Positions 19,194 to 28,567 of a DNA stretch of 64,000 bases are shown in pieces. The notes beneath the pieces were generated by a model. The model had not been told where the DNA came from. It was given only the letters and a program-made list of their open reading frames with translations, and ran no database searches. How positions within the stretch are numbered: the stretch's first letter is position 1; each line of letters starts with the position of its first letter. The position numbers were made by a program, and so were the translations under genes. This DNA is from an uncultured Bacteroidota bacterium (GTDB taxonomy: Bacteria > Bacteroidota > Bacteroidia > Chitinophagales > Chitinophagaceae): assembly GCA_903906365.1 (NCBI GenBank), contig CAIVKC010000051.1, forward strand, positions 1-64,000, read 5' to 3'.

Positions 19194-20258
19194 ATGCTCG
19201 GTGTTATGGATATACAGGTAAAGAAAGTCAGCCGCAGTAAAATCAGTGAGACAGATTTCAATAACCTCCCTTTTGGTAAATATTTCACAGACCATATGCT
19301 GGAAGTGGATTATGCGGACGGAGCTTGGAAAAAACCCCAGATCAGGCCCTACCAGGCGCTTTCCTTTGAACCCTCCCTGGCCGCCCTCCATTATGGCCAG
19401 GCCATTTTCGAGGGAATCAAGGCCTACCGCAATGCCCAGGGGGAAGCCTTTATATTCAGGCCCGAGGATAATTTCAGGCGCTTCAACCAGTCGGCAGACC
19501 GTATGGAGATGCCCGCCGTACCGGAAGAAATTTTTATGGAAGGCATGCGCAGACTCGTGGAAATTGATAAGGACTGGATACCCTCCAAAAAGGACTACTC
19601 CCTGTACATTCGTCCATTTATGTTTGCCACCGACCAGGTCATCGGTGTCCGGCCTTCTGAAACCTATAAATTCATCATCATACTGAGCCCAACGGGTCCC
19701 TATTATGCAAGCCCCATGAAGATTTATGTGGAGGAGAAATATACCCGGGCAGCCCCGGGTGGGGTGGGCTTTGCCAAAAATGCGGGCAATTACGGTGCCA
19801 GCCTGAAAGCTTCTGCCGAAGCAAAGGCCAAGGGGTATGACCAGGTCCTTTGGACGGATGCCTTTGAGCACAAATGGCTGCAGGAAGTGGGTACCATGAA
19901 CGTCTTTTTCCTCATCGGCAATAAGGCCGTAACTCCTTCCCTGGAAGAAGGCACCATCCTGGAAGGGGTGACCCGCGACAGCGCCATCACCGTGCTGCGT
20001 GATATGGGTCTGACAGTGGAAGAACGCCGGATTGATATCGATGAGCTCATTGCGGCCTACCGGGCCGGAACGCTAAAGGAGGTATTCGGTACCGGTACGG
20101 CGGCCACCATTTCCCTGATCCGGGAATTGCGGTATAAGGACCTGGTGATGACATTTGATACGGAGACCTGGAAGGTTTCCACGGCTCTCAAAAAGACCCT
20201 GACCAGTATTCGGGAGGGGCTCCTGGCAGACACCCACGGATGGATGTTTAGGGTTTAA
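19194..20258 (+). CDS. ilvE: Branched-chain amino acid aminotransferase
   Basis: 354 residues (350 if translation starts at the ATG at 19206). Fold-type IV PLP enzyme of the eukaryote-like class II BCAT length. LHYGQAIFEGIKAYR near 66-79 is the N-terminal signature, GGVGFAKNAGNYGAS holds the PLP Lys195, and the C-terminal VFGTGTAATIS is the phosphate-binding turn. Transfers amino groups between Leu, Ile or Val and 2-oxoglutarate. Cytoplasmic. Stands alone with its own promoter and a nearby palindrome; no leader peptide rich in branched-chain residues is seen. Confidence 0.95.
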   Translation: MLGVMDIQVKKVSRSKISETDFNNLPFGKYFTDHMLEVDYADGAWKKPQIRPYQALSFEPSLAALHYGQAIFEGIKAYRNAQGEAFIFRPEDNFRRFNQSADRMEMPAVPEEIFMEGMRRLVEIDKDWIPSKKDYSLYIRPFMFATDQVIGVRPSETYKFIIILSPTGPYYASPMKIYVEEKYTRAAPGGVGFAKNAGNYGASLKASAEAKAKGYDQVLWTDAFEHKWLQEVGTMNVFFLIGNKAVTPSLEEGTILEGVTRDSAITVLRDMGLTVEERRIDIDELIAAYRAGTLKEVFGTGTAATISLIRELRYKDLVMTFDTETWKVSTALKKTLTSIREGLLADTHGWMFRV

Positions 20259-20332
20259 TCGCGGGTATTACCGGGTGAATCGCGTTCATTTGGGGTTTTA
20301 TTTCCACAAATTAACCCGAAAATGAATTTTAA

Positions 20333-20364
20333 TTTGGTTATTCCCCATCAGAAATTTACCTTTG
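20333..20364 (+). promoter_or_regulatory. Promoter of rpsL-rpsG
   Basis: -33 TTTG at 20333-20336 and perfect -7 TACCTTTG at 20357-20364, 20 bases apart. The ATG of rpsL follows 26 bases later. The same -7 octamer occurs before fusA and rpsJ. Confidence 0.75.
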
Positions 20365-20390
20365 CCCTCCCAAAATAAAATAGGTCCAGA

Positions 20391-20789
20391 ATGCCTACCA
20401 TACAACAATTAGTTAGAAAAGGAAGAGAGATTATCAGAGCAAAAAGTAAATCCAGGGCTTTGGATTCCTGTCCGCAGCGCCGTGGCGTATGTACCCGTGT
20501 GTATACAACCACCCCCAAAAAGCCAAACTCCGCTTTGCGCAAAGTTGCCAAAGTTCGTTTGACCAATAAGGTAGAGGTGATTGCCTATATTCCAGGGGAA
20601 GGCCATAACCTCCAGGAACACTCCATCGTGCTGATCCGCGGGGGTCGCGTAAAGGATTTACCAGGCGTTCGTTACCATATCGTCAGGGGTAGCCTGGATA
20701 CGGCCGGAGTGAAGGATCGTAAGAAGAGCCGTTCAAAATATGGTACCAAAAAAGAAAAAGCCGGCGCTAAACCAGCAGCAAAAAAATAA
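20391..20789 (+). CDS. rpsL: 30S ribosomal protein S12
   Basis: 132 residues: the 124-residue core plus a basic Lys/Ala tail ([13 protein letters not shown]). [11 protein letters not shown] starts the N-terminal extension; [12 protein letters not shown] and [18 protein letters not shown] are the decoding-centre loops, and the residues where streptomycin-resistance changes usually occur (the Lys pair before PNSA, and the Lys before DLPG) are the normal ones. Binds 16S rRNA at the decoding site. First gene of a two-gene unit with rpsG, 30 bases upstream of it. Confidence 0.98.
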   Translation: MPTIQQLVRKGREIIRAKSKSRALDSCPQRRGVCTRVYTTTPKKPNSALRKVAKVRLTNKVEVIAYIPGEGHNLQEHSIVLIRGGRVKDLPGVRYHIVRGSLDTAGVKDRKKSRSKYGTKKEKAGAKPAAKK

Positions 20790-20819
20790 TATTTCAATTA
20801 TTAGTAATTCCACCGAAAA

Positions 20820-21287
20820 ATGAGGAAAACGCAAGCCAAAAAATTACCACTTTCCCCCGATGCCAAATACAATGACATCCTGGTAACCCGTTTTGTAAAC
20901 AATATCATGTGGCAGGGTAAGAAGAACACGGCCTATGTTATTTTTTACGATGCCCTGGAAAAAGTTTCCAAACAAACCAATGAGGACGGTTATGATGTGT
21001 GGAAAAGGGCTTTGAATAACGTTACCCCCGGTGTGGAAGTACGGAGCCGCCGTATTGGTGGAGCGACCTTCCAGATACCCGCCGAAGTACGCGCTGACCG
21101 CAAGATTTCCCTGAGCATGAAATGGCTTATCCGTTACAGCCGCGAAAGAAACGGCCGGAATATGGCAGAAAAACTGGCCAATGAGATCGTCGCAGCCAGC
21201 AAGGGTGAAGGCGGTGCATTCAAGAAAAAAGAAGATACGCACCGTATGGCCGAAGCCAATAAGGCTTTCGCCCATTTCAGAATCTAA
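20820..21287 (+). CDS. rpsG: 30S ribosomal protein S7
   Basis: 155 residues, standard length. Begins [18 protein letters not shown]; the beta-hairpin VGGATFQIP-type segment is present as [18 protein letters not shown], and the C-terminal arm contains [21 protein letters not shown]. Assembles the 3' major domain of 16S rRNA and contacts the E-site tRNA; in many bacteria it autoregulates the str operon. A strong terminator 22 bases after the stop separates it from fusA. Confidence 0.98.
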   Translation: MRKTQAKKLPLSPDAKYNDILVTRFVNNIMWQGKKNTAYVIFYDALEKVSKQTNEDGYDVWKRALNNVTPGVEVRSRRIGGATFQIPAEVRADRKISLSMKWLIRYSRERNGRNMAEKLANEIVAASKGEGGAFKKKEDTHRMAEANKAFAHFRI

Positions 21288-21309
21288 TTACCACATTATT
21301 AATATTTTG

Positions 21310-21343
21310 AACCCTGCAGCAACCTTCTGCAGGGTTTTTTGTT
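21310..21343 (+). terminator. Intrinsic terminator after rpsG
   Basis: Perfect 10-bp stem AACCCTGCAG (21310-21319) and CTGCAGGGTT (21327-21336) with a 7-base loop, followed by a T-run. Confidence 0.9.
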
Positions 21344-21418
21344 GTAGGCCGGCGGCGACCCTGTTCGGTCCGGACCCAGCTATCTTTTCCACATGTCATT
21401 TTTGATGAATTAATTATG

Positions 21419-21599
21419 TACCTTTGCGCACCGAATTTAAAGAAGGAGATTGACCGATGCATTGTTGAGCATAAAATACTGAATAGCAGTATACATGGAG
21501 TAAAGCAACCCCCTGACCCGGAAAGCGGCCAGGATCCTGGCGGCCCAAAATAAGGCCGGAGCCAGGGCAAAAATTAGATAAACTTTTTAATTTATAACA
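21419..21599 (+). promoter_or_regulatory. fusA promoter and long structured leader with a three-codon upstream frame
   Basis: Perfect -7 TACCTTTG at 21419-21426, so a leader of about 165 bases. The leader has an AAGGAG Shine-Dalgarno-like run at 21443-21448 placed 8 bases before an ATG at 21457 that opens a frame of only Met-His-Cys then stop (21457-21468). It also has a small hairpin (ATACTG 21476-21481, CAGTAT 21487-21492) and a perfect 14-bp palindrome GCCAGGATCCTGGC at 21528-21541 inside GC-rich sequence. No gene other than this mini-frame lies between rpsG and fusA. A regulatory role is inference. Confidence 0.5.
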
Positions 21600-23747
21600 A
21601 TGTCAGACTTAAGATTTCAAAGAAACTTTGGTATTGCCGCACACATTGATGCGGGCAAAACAACCACGACAGAACGTATTTTGTACTACACGGGCGTGAA
21701 CCACAAAATTGGGGAAGTACATGATGGGGCAGCCACCATGGACTGGATGGCCCAGGAGCAGGAGAGGGGGATTACCATCACCTCTGCTGCGACCACCTGT
21801 TTTTGGAATTTCCCTACCGTACAGGGGGTGAAAACAGCTGACAGCAAACAATATAAATTCAACATCATCGATACCCCGGGGCACGTGGATTTCACCGTCG
21901 AGGTGGAGCGCTCCCTTCGGGTACTGGATGGCCTGCTGGCCCTGTTCTGTGCCGTATCCGGCGTTGAACCCCAGTCTGAAACCGTCTGGCGCCAGGCCAA
22001 CCGCTACAAAGTGCCCCGTATAGGATTTGTCAATAAGATGGACCGGGCGGGCGCCGATTTCCTGAACGTGGTCAAACAGGTAAAGGAAATGCTGGGAGCC
22101 AAAGCCGTTCCTTTGCAGCTTCCAATAGGCGCTGAGGATGCGTTCACCGGCGTGGTGGACCTCATTACCATGAAAGGCATCATCTGGGATGATGAAACCA
22201 AGGGTATGACTTTCAAGGAAGTGCCCATTCCCGCTGATATGCTGGATGAAGTCAATGAATGGCGCCAGCACCTCATAGAGGCAGTGGCCGAATATGACGA
22301 TAAGTTGCTGGAAAAATTCTTTGATGATCCCAACACGATCACCGAAGATGAAGTGCATGAAGCCATCCGCAAGGCTACCATCGACATTTCCATCATCCCC
22401 ATGATGTGTGGATCCTCTTTCAAAAACAAGGGAGTTCAGACCGCCCTGGATGCCATCGTGCGGTACCTGCCCGGCCCCCTGGATATTGAGGCCGTTACAG
22501 GCACCAATCCCCATACCGGCGAGGAACTCACCCGTAAACCGGATGCCAAGGAGCCTTTTGCGGCGCTGGCCTTCAAAATCATGACCGATCCCTTTGTGGG
22601 AAGGCTCGCCTTTTTCCGGGCCTACAGCGGGCACCTGGACTCAGGTTCCTATGTACTCAATACGCGTACCGGTAAAAAAGAACGCATTTCACGCATCATG
22701 CAGATGCATGCCAATAAACAGCATCCCATTGATTTCATCGAAGCCGGTGATATTGGTGCGGCGGTTGGCTTCAAGGACATCAAAACCGGTGATACCCTCT
22801 GCAACGAGGACCATCCCATTGTCCTGGAAAGCATGACCTTCCCCGAGCCGGTTATTTCGGTAGCGGTGGAACCCAAAACCCAGGCTGACGTGGACAAGAT
22901 GGGCATGGCCATTGCCAAGCTCGTTGAAGAAGATCCCACCCTGCGCGTAAAAACCGATGAGGAAACCGGTCAGACCATCCTCAGTGGAATGGGCGAACTG
23001 CACCTGGAAATCATCGTCGACCGCATGAAGCGGGAATTCAAAGTGGAAATCAACCAGGGTGCCCCTCAGGTCGCCTATAAGGAAGCCTTCCAGCTGAGTG
23101 TGGAACACCGGGAGACCCTGAAGAAGCAGACCGGTGGACGCGGTAAATTCGCTGACATCGTCTTTGAAATAGGGCCTGCTGACGAGGAATTCCTCAAGGA
23201 AGGAAAAGGACATTACCAGTTTGTCAATGATATTTTCGGAGGCTCCATTCCCCGTGAATTTGTTCCGGCCATACAGAAGGGATTCGAAACATCCATGACC
23301 ACCGGTGTTCTTGCCGGCTATCCGGTAGACAACATGAAGGTGCGCGTATTTGACGGCAGTTTCCATGCGGTTGACTCCGATTCAATGTCATTTGAACTGT
23401 GCGCCAAACAGGGTTTCCGTGAGGCTGCCAGAAAAGCCAAACCGGTTTTGCTGGAACCCATCATGAAAGTGGAGGTAATTACCCCGGACCAGTACATGGG
23501 AGACGTCACCGGTGACCTCAACCGCCGCCGTGGCATGCTGGAAGGCATGGACACCAAGGCCAACGCCCAGGTGATCAAAGCAAAAGTTCCTTTGAGTGAA
23601 ATGTTCGGTTATGTTACCCAACTGCGCAGCCTGTCATCCGGCAGGGCCACTTCCACCATGGAGTTTTCTCATTACGCCCCGGCACCCAACAATGTCGCCG
23701 AGGAAGTGATTGCCAAGGTAAAGGGCAAAGGAAAAGTGAACGCCTAA
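21600..23747 (+). CDS. fusA: Elongation factor G
   Basis: 715 residues, full length. GTPase domain: AHIDAGKTT at 14-22 (G1), [11 protein letters not shown] (G2), DTPGHVDF (G3) and NKMDR (G4); the rest is domains II to V, with RGGKFAD-type and [21 protein letters not shown] in domain IV, whose tip enters the decoding site. Drives translocation of tRNA and mRNA, and ribosome recycling with RRF. Cytoplasmic. The frame has standard features of translocating EF-G (not obviously the EF-G2 paralogue). It is split from rpsL-rpsG by a terminator and has its own promoter; tuf does not follow. Confidence 0.97.
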   Translation: MSDLRFQRNFGIAAHIDAGKTTTTERILYYTGVNHKIGEVHDGAATMDWMAQEQERGITITSAATTCFWNFPTVQGVKTADSKQYKFNIIDTPGHVDFTVEVERSLRVLDGLLALFCAVSGVEPQSETVWRQANRYKVPRIGFVNKMDRAGADFLNVVKQVKEMLGAKAVPLQLPIGAEDAFTGVVDLITMKGIIWDDETKGMTFKEVPIPADMLDEVNEWRQHLIEAVAEYDDKLLEKFFDDPNTITEDEVHEAIRKATIDISIIPMMCGSSFKNKGVQTALDAIVRYLPGPLDIEAVTGTNPHTGEELTRKPDAKEPFAALAFKIMTDPFVGRLAFFRAYSGHLDSGSYVLNTRTGKKERISRIMQMHANKQHPIDFIEAGDIGAAVGFKDIKTGDTLCNEDHPIVLESMTFPEPVISVAVEPKTQADVDKMGMAIAKLVEEDPTLRVKTDEETGQTILSGMGELHLEIIVDRMKREFKVEINQGAPQVAYKEAFQLSVEHRETLKKQTGGRGKFADIVFEIGPADEEFLKEGKGHYQFVNDIFGGSIPREFVPAIQKGFETSMTTGVLAGYPVDNMKVRVFDGSFHAVDSDSMSFELCAKQGFREAARKAKPVLLEPIMKVEVITPDQYMGDVTGDLNRRRGMLEGMDTKANAQVIKAKVPLSEMFGYVTQLRSLSSGRATSTMEFSHYAPAPNNVAEEVIAKVKGKGKVNA

Positions 23748-23776
23748 AACAAGCAGCTATTTTTTAAGCCAGCTAG

Positions 23777-23804
23777 AACCCTGTCCTACGGACAGGGTTT
23801 TTTT
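23777..23804 (+). terminator. Intrinsic terminator after fusA
   Basis: Perfect 10-bp stem AACCCTGTCC (23777-23786) and GGACAGGGTT (23790-23799) with loop TAC, followed by T7. Confidence 0.92.
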
Positions 23805-23894
23805 GTGGACCGCCTCCCCGTGAACCAGATTGCCTGCTTAAACGTTGACCAAACAGGAAGGTCAAACCATAGAATACCCAAAAAATGATTTGAT

Positions 23895-24209
23895 ATGAAA
23901 AAAGTATGGATTGTTTGTCTGGCGATGGCCCTGTTTTCCATGATGACGGCAGCGGCCCTTTCTGCACAGGTATATGTTCGGGTGCGTCCCGCAGTCCCGG
24001 TCTATGTCCGGGCAACCCCGCCCGGGGCAGGTTATATTTGGATCGGGGAAGACTGGGAATGGAGGGGGGGACAGTACATACATGTTGGCGGCCGCTGGGT
24101 ATACCCCCCGCATCCCGGATTTGTCTGGGTGCCTGGTCACTGGCGCCACACAAGGTTTGGATGGCAATGGTTCGGGGGACGCTGGAGGGGCCGGGGCAGG
24201 AGATGGTAG
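23895..24209 (+). CDS. Exported WXXGXW-repeat protein
   Basis: 104 residues. Residues 1-25 are a signal peptide (KKVWIVCLAMALFSMMTAAALSAQ). The short mature chain is rich in Trp, Gly, Val, Pro and Arg, with YIWIGEDWEW, YIHVGGRWVYPP, FVWVPGHWRH and WQWFGGRWRG: tandem copies of the WXXGXW/YXWGXW motif (Pfam WXXGXW family). It ends in a basic GRGRRW. Such proteins are common, small and exported in Bacteroidota; their role is unknown. It sits between the fusA terminator and the DPP4 gene, inside what is otherwise a translation gene block. Confidence 0.85.
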   Translation: MKKVWIVCLAMALFSMMTAAALSAQVYVRVRPAVPVYVRATPPGAGYIWIGEDWEWRGGQYIHVGGRWVYPPHPGFVWVPGHWRHTRFGWQWFGGRWRGRGRRW

Positions 24210-24311
24210 GCAGCCGGGCTTAATCCTATCCTGCCAGATGCCTATTTTTCCAGGGGGAGTCCGTTGTTTTTTTGGCAATAAGTCCTAAATTGCTCTTCCT
24301 AAAACAGTGGT

Positions 24312-26522
24312 ATGCAATTCAAAATTAAGCCTTTAGCCTGCTGGCACCTGACCATCTTGTTAGTGATCCTATCCGGAACGGGTTTTGCCCAGTTTGGCCG
24401 GTCGGTATACTGGAAACCGGACGGCAGCGGGTATTGGACCATCCGGGAGGGCGCCATCGAAGAGGTGAGCCTTCCTTCCAACCACCACAGCATCGTTGTT
24501 TCCCGGGATAAGTTGGTTCCTTCGGGAAGTACGGCACCCCTTCGTTTCCGCCAATTCGCCTTTGCTGCCGATAGAGGAAAAGTCCTGCTGTTCACCAATA
24601 CAAAAAGGGTATGGCGTTATAATACCATGGGAGATTATTGGGTCTACGACCTGGCGGCCGGCAGCCTCATCCGCCTGGGATCCGGCCTGCCTGCCGCTTC
24701 GCTGATGTTTGCCAAGTTCTCTCCCGACGGCTCCCGGGTGGCCTATGTGAGCGGCCATAACCTATATGTGGAAGAGCTGTCCACCCACCAGGTGAGTCAG
24801 CTTACCTTTGACGGATCCAGGAAGCTGATCAACGGTACTTTTGACTGGGTCTATGAAGAGGAGTTTGACTGCAGGGACGGCTTTAGATGGAGCCCGGACG
24901 GATCCCAGATTGCCTACTGGCAGATTGATGCAAAAAATACCAAGGACTACCTGATGCTCAATACCACCGATTCCATTTATTCCCGGGCGATCCCCGTGGA
25001 GTATCCCGTGGCCGGTGAAGCGCCCTCCCCCTTCCGCATAGGGGTGGTAAATATTTCTACGGCAAAAACCCGTTGGATGGATATACCCACTGATCCCGTA
25101 TTGGGCAGTTATCTTCCCCGGATGGAATGGGCCGCTGGTAATAACGAACTGATTGTCCAGCACCTCAACCGCCCCCAGCATGAATCCGACATTTTGCTTT
25201 GCAATGTCAGTACCGGAAATTACCAGGTGGTATTGACCGAAAAGGATTCCGCCTGGATAGATATCCTGCCTGCCTGGGATGAGGATTATAAAATGGGCGG
25301 ATGGGACTGGCTGAAGGGTGGCCGGCAATTCCTGTGGGCCAGCGAGCGTGACGGCTGGAGGCATTTGTACAGCGTCAGTCGGGACGGTAAGCAGCAGAAC
25401 CTGATCACCCAGGGGGCCTATGATGTCATGAAGATCAACTGCATCGATGAGAAAGGCAACCTGCTTTATTTCACGGCTTCCCCCGACAATGCCACCCAGG
25501 CCTATCTGTACAGGACGCGCCTGGACGGCAAAGGCAAACCCGAACTCCTGTCGCCGGCTGCCCAGAAAGGAACCCATGGCTATGAAATTGCCCCCGGGGG
25601 ACGGTTTGCCCTTCACAGTTTCTCCAATCATACCACCCCCGAGATCAGCCAGTGGATATCCCTGCCTGACAACAAAAGCCTGGATTTGGGGGCTTCCCCC
25701 CAGTTGGCCGACCGCTCCGCAGGACCCGGGGAACCGGTCACGGAGTTTTTCAGGATCAGGACCCAGGATGGCGTTGACATGGACGGCTGGATGGTAAAAC
25801 CCGTTCCCTTCGACTCCACCAAAAAATACCCGGTGGTCTTCTACGTGTATTCCGAACCGGCCGCCCAGACCGTCAAAGATGAATATGGGGTAAGCAATAA
25901 TTTCCTCTATAACGGGAATATGGCCAAGGATGGCTATATCTACATTTCCCTGGACAACAGGGGTACCCCGGCTCCCAAAGGCGCTGCCTGGCGTAAAAGC
26001 ATTTACCGTCACATCGGCTCGGTCAACATCAGGGACCAGGCCATGGCCGCCCGTGAAATCCTCCAGTGGCCTTTTGTGGACAGCAGCCGGATAGCCGTAT
26101 GGGGATGGAGCGGAGGCGGTTCTGCCACCCTCAATTTGCTTTTCCAGTACCCGGAGATCTACAAGACCGGGATCTCCATTGCTGCGGTGGGCAATGAACT
26201 TACCTATGACAATATTTACCAGGAAAGATACATGGGGCTGCCACAGGAAAACAGGATGGATTTCGTCAACGGCTCCCCAATAACACATGCCAAAAACCTG
26301 AAAGGCAATCTGTTATACATTCATGGGACCGGCGATGACAACGTGCACTACGCCAATGCGGAAATGCTGATCAACGAACTGGTTAAATACAACAAGACCT
26401 TTCAGTTCATGAGCTATCCCAACCGGTCCCATTCCCTTTCGGAAGGAGCAGGTACCCGCCAGCACCTGGCTAATTTGTACACCAATTACCTCAGGGAGCA
26501 TTGCCCGGGAGGCGGCAGGTAA
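24312..26522 (+). CDS. Exported dipeptidyl peptidase IV-family serine peptidase (S9B)
   Basis: 736 residues. Signal peptide 1-26 (WHLTILLVILSGTGFAQ). Residues about 40-480 form the beta-propeller; DWVYEEEF near residue 177 is the Glu-Glu motif that binds the substrate amino terminus. The alpha/beta hydrolase domain has Ser600 in GWSGGGSA, the Asp675-Asp676 pair in GTGDDNVHYAN, and His707 in NRSHSLSEG. Removes Xaa-Pro or Xaa-Ala dipeptides from peptide N termini. The nucleophile elbow is GWSGGG where many DPP4s have GWSYGG. Periplasmic or surface. No good promoter is visible; it may be read together with the gene before it. Confidence 0.93.
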   Translation: MQFKIKPLACWHLTILLVILSGTGFAQFGRSVYWKPDGSGYWTIREGAIEEVSLPSNHHSIVVSRDKLVPSGSTAPLRFRQFAFAADRGKVLLFTNTKRVWRYNTMGDYWVYDLAAGSLIRLGSGLPAASLMFAKFSPDGSRVAYVSGHNLYVEELSTHQVSQLTFDGSRKLINGTFDWVYEEEFDCRDGFRWSPDGSQIAYWQIDAKNTKDYLMLNTTDSIYSRAIPVEYPVAGEAPSPFRIGVVNISTAKTRWMDIPTDPVLGSYLPRMEWAAGNNELIVQHLNRPQHESDILLCNVSTGNYQVVLTEKDSAWIDILPAWDEDYKMGGWDWLKGGRQFLWASERDGWRHLYSVSRDGKQQNLITQGAYDVMKINCIDEKGNLLYFTASPDNATQAYLYRTRLDGKGKPELLSPAAQKGTHGYEIAPGGRFALHSFSNHTTPEISQWISLPDNKSLDLGASPQLADRSAGPGEPVTEFFRIRTQDGVDMDGWMVKPVPFDSTKKYPVVFYVYSEPAAQTVKDEYGVSNNFLYNGNMAKDGYIYISLDNRGTPAPKGAAWRKSIYRHIGSVNIRDQAMAAREILQWPFVDSSRIAVWGWSGGGSATLNLLFQYPEIYKTGISIAAVGNELTYDNIYQERYMGLPQENRMDFVNGSPITHAKNLKGNLLYIHGTGDDNVHYANAEMLINELVKYNKTFQFMSYPNRSHSLSEGAGTRQHLANLYTNYLREHCPGGGR

Positions 26523-26560
26523 AAATAAAAGCCGATTTCGTCAAAAAAGTTAATCAAATC

Positions 26561-26592
26561 TTTGTCCGTTTAAATCCTAGCCCATACCTTTG
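26561..26592 (+). promoter_or_regulatory. Promoter of the rpsJ-led ribosomal protein operon
   Basis: -33 TTTG at 26561-26564 and perfect -7 TACCTTTG at 26585-26592, 20 bases apart. The rpsJ ATG is 31 bases downstream. No equally good promoter is seen before secY, so this probably drives most of the block. Confidence 0.75.
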
Positions 26593-26622
26593 CATCCCAA
26601 TTCGAAAAATTGGTATTGGCTT

Positions 26623-26928
26623 ATGTCTCAACGAATCAGAATCAAATTACAGTCATACGATCACAATCTGGTGGATAAATCCGCCGAAAAGATCGTTAAA
26701 ACCGTGCGGAGCACAGGTGCAGTGGTAACAGGTCCCATTCCTTTACCTACCAAGAAGAAAATCTTCACTGTGCTGCGTTCCCCACATGTAAATAAAAAGG
26801 CACGTGAGCAATTCCAGCTTCATACGCACAAGCGTTTGCTGGATATCTATACTTCCTCCTCGAGGACGGTAGATGCACTGTCAAAACTGGATCTGCCATC
26901 CGGTGTTGACGTTGAGATCAAAGCCTAA
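26623..26928 (+). CDS. rpsJ: 30S ribosomal protein S10
   Basis: 101 residues from the ATG at 26623 ([18 protein letters not shown]); an in-frame ATG at 26590 overlaps the -7 element and is rejected. Family segments: [23 protein letters not shown] and [11 protein letters not shown]. Part of the 30S head, and NusB partner in antitermination. First gene of the S10 block. It is separated from rplC by 334 bases, unlike most bacteria where they nearly touch. Confidence 0.98.
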   Translation: MSQRIRIKLQSYDHNLVDKSAEKIVKTVRSTGAVVTGPIPLPTKKKIFTVLRSPHVNKKAREQFQLHTHKRLLDIYTSSSRTVDALSKLDLPSGVDVEIKA

Positions 26929-27262
26929 GTACACGCATGGCCGGGCTGTCCCGCCTGCGGTAAAGAGTTCTTTATTTGTCCATCTGTAAACTTCCGGTCC
27001 TTCCGGGATAAAACAGCGCTGGATTTAAAAATAGCAAAATCCCTTTCCAGACAGCCTCCGGGCTCAGGAGAGGGGAACATATAAACAAGCCGTTCGGGGT
27101 TTGTTTACAGCCGGTACTTCCCGTGGTCATTACATCAAGTTCACCACCAGTAAGGAAAAGGTCGGCTGCAAACGTGGGATTGAAATCAATACTTTACTCG
27201 CTATACCAATACGGTAAAGTTCTCTGGTTGTCCTTACACCCCAAGGCATAAAATGTACATAA
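26929..27262 (+). promoter_or_regulatory. Non-coding interval between rpsJ and rplC with hairpins (candidate ribosomal protein leader)
   Basis: No gene and no perfect TAnnTTTG is seen in these 334 bases. The main feature is a hairpin with 10-bp stem TAAACAAGCC (27082-27091) and GGTTTGTTTA (27098-27107), one G-T pair, loop GTTCGG, not followed by a T-run and so not a standard terminator. A smaller 6-bp hairpin is TTCCGG with CCGGGA around 26990-27010. Position before rplC-rplD recalls the E. coli S10 leader controlled by L4, but here it lies after rpsJ. The regulatory role is inference. Confidence 0.4.
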
Positions 27263-27880
27263 ATGAAAGGCATTATTGGTAAGAAAATTGGGATGACCAG
27301 TGTATTCAGTTCCGACGGCAAGCAGACAGCCTGCACGATCATCGAAGCAGGTCCCTGCGTTGTTACCCAGGTTAAGACAAAAGAAACCGACGGGTACGAT
27401 TCCCTCCAGCTGGCGTTCGGTGAAAAAAAGGAAAAGCACACTACTTCCGCAGAAAAAAATCACTTCGCCAAAGCAAGCACTTCCCCTAAAAAATTTGTAA
27501 AAGAGTTTCGTGGATATACCCTGGAAAAAAACCTGGGAGAAGCCATCACCGTTGACATTTTCACCGAAGGTGAGAAAGTAGATGTGGTTGGTACCTCCAA
27601 AGGAAAAGGATTTCAGGGTGTTGTTAAACGTCATGGATTCCATGGTGTTGGACAGCAGTCACACGGTCAGCATGACCGCCAGCGTGCCCCCGGCTCCCTG
27701 GGTAACTCCTCTGATGCATCCCGTGTTATGAAAGGTGTCCGCATGGCCGGTCGCATGGGAACAGACAGGGTAAAGGTGAAGGCACTTAAAGTGGTCAAAA
27801 TTTTCCCTGAAAAGAATTTCATTCTGGTAAGCGGATCGGTCCCCGGTCATATTGGTTCCATTGTTTTAATTCAGAAGTAA
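27263..27880 (+). CDS. rplC: 50S ribosomal protein L3
   Basis: 205 residues, normal length. Begins [20 protein letters not shown], the family start; the rRNA-threading loop is [23 protein letters not shown], with the Gln run where PrmB methylates a Gln in relatives. C-terminal [15 protein letters not shown] and [13 protein letters not shown] are typical. Early 23S assembly protein near the peptidyl transferase entrance. Followed by rplD after 17 bases. Confidence 0.98.
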   Translation: MKGIIGKKIGMTSVFSSDGKQTACTIIEAGPCVVTQVKTKETDGYDSLQLAFGEKKEKHTTSAEKNHFAKASTSPKKFVKEFRGYTLEKNLGEAITVDIFTEGEKVDVVGTSKGKGFQGVVKRHGFHGVGQQSHGQHDRQRAPGSLGNSSDASRVMKGVRMAGRMGTDRVKVKALKVVKIFPEKNFILVSGSVPGHIGSIVLIQK

Positions 27881-27897
27881 CTTTTAATTGAACTAAG

Positions 27898-28539
27898 ATG
27901 CAAGTAGACGTTTTAAATATACAAGGAAAGAAAACCGGCAGGTCGGTTGAGTTGCCGGAAGATATATTTGGTATTGAACCAAACGACCATGTCATATATC
28001 TGGCCGTAAAGCAATACCTGGCCGCACAGCGTCAGGGTACAGCCAAGGTCAAGACCCGTATGGAAGTGAAAGGTTCCTCCAAGAAACTGCACAAGCAAAA
28101 AGGAACCGGTGGCTCCCGTAAAGGAAATATCCGTAACCCTTTGTACAAAGGGGGTGGTACCATTTTCGGACCCAAACCCAGGGATTATGACCTGAAACTG
28201 AACCGCAAGGTGAAGGATCTGGCTAAGATGTCTGCCCTGGCACACAAAGCCAAAGGGAATGCCATCATGGTGGTTGAAGACATTAAACTGGATGCGCCCA
28301 AAACCAAACAGTTTGCCGATGTGCTCAAGAGCCTGGAGGTTTCCGGAAAGAAAACACTCTATGTACTTCCCGAATACAATGAGAATGTATACCTGAGTTT
28401 CCGCAATGTGCCTACGGTAGAAGGTGCACTGCTGGCCGACATCAATACTTATGACATCGTGAATGCGGATGTGTTGATTCTTTCAGAAACAGCCGCCAAG
28501 GTTTTTTCTGATGATTCAAAGGAAGAAGTAAAAGCATAA
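27898..28539 (+). CDS. rplD: 50S ribosomal protein L4
   Basis: 213 residues. QVDVLNIQGKKTGRSVELPEDIF starts the globular domain; KLHKQKGTGGSRKGNIRNP and GGGTIFGPKPRDY form the long loop that lines the exit tunnel next to L22, where macrolide changes occur in other species. C-terminal VLILSETAAKVFSDDSKEE. Second gene after L3; 28 bases before rplW. In gammaproteobacteria L4 regulates its own operon; not shown here. Confidence 0.98.
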   Translation: MQVDVLNIQGKKTGRSVELPEDIFGIEPNDHVIYLAVKQYLAAQRQGTAKVKTRMEVKGSSKKLHKQKGTGGSRKGNIRNPLYKGGGTIFGPKPRDYDLKLNRKVKDLAKMSALAHKAKGNAIMVVEDIKLDAPKTKQFADVLKSLEVSGKKTLYVLPEYNENVYLSFRNVPTVEGALLADINTYDIVNADVLILSETAAKVFSDDSKEEVKA

Positions 28540-28567
28540 TTGAATTAACACCAAAAAATATTAAGAG

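Noticed and set aside
20391-20789. Streptomycin-resistance change in S12
   Set aside because: The KKPNSA and RVKDLPG residues are the normal ones.
21609-22634. 341-codon open frame antisense to fusA
   Set aside because: Antisense shadow of a certain EF-G gene.
24762-26288. 508-codon open frame antisense to the DPP4 gene
   Set aside because: It is aligned codon-for-codon with the sense gene, where stops arise only from the rare codons TTA, CTA and TCA. It is a codon-bias shadow; its protein has no family features.
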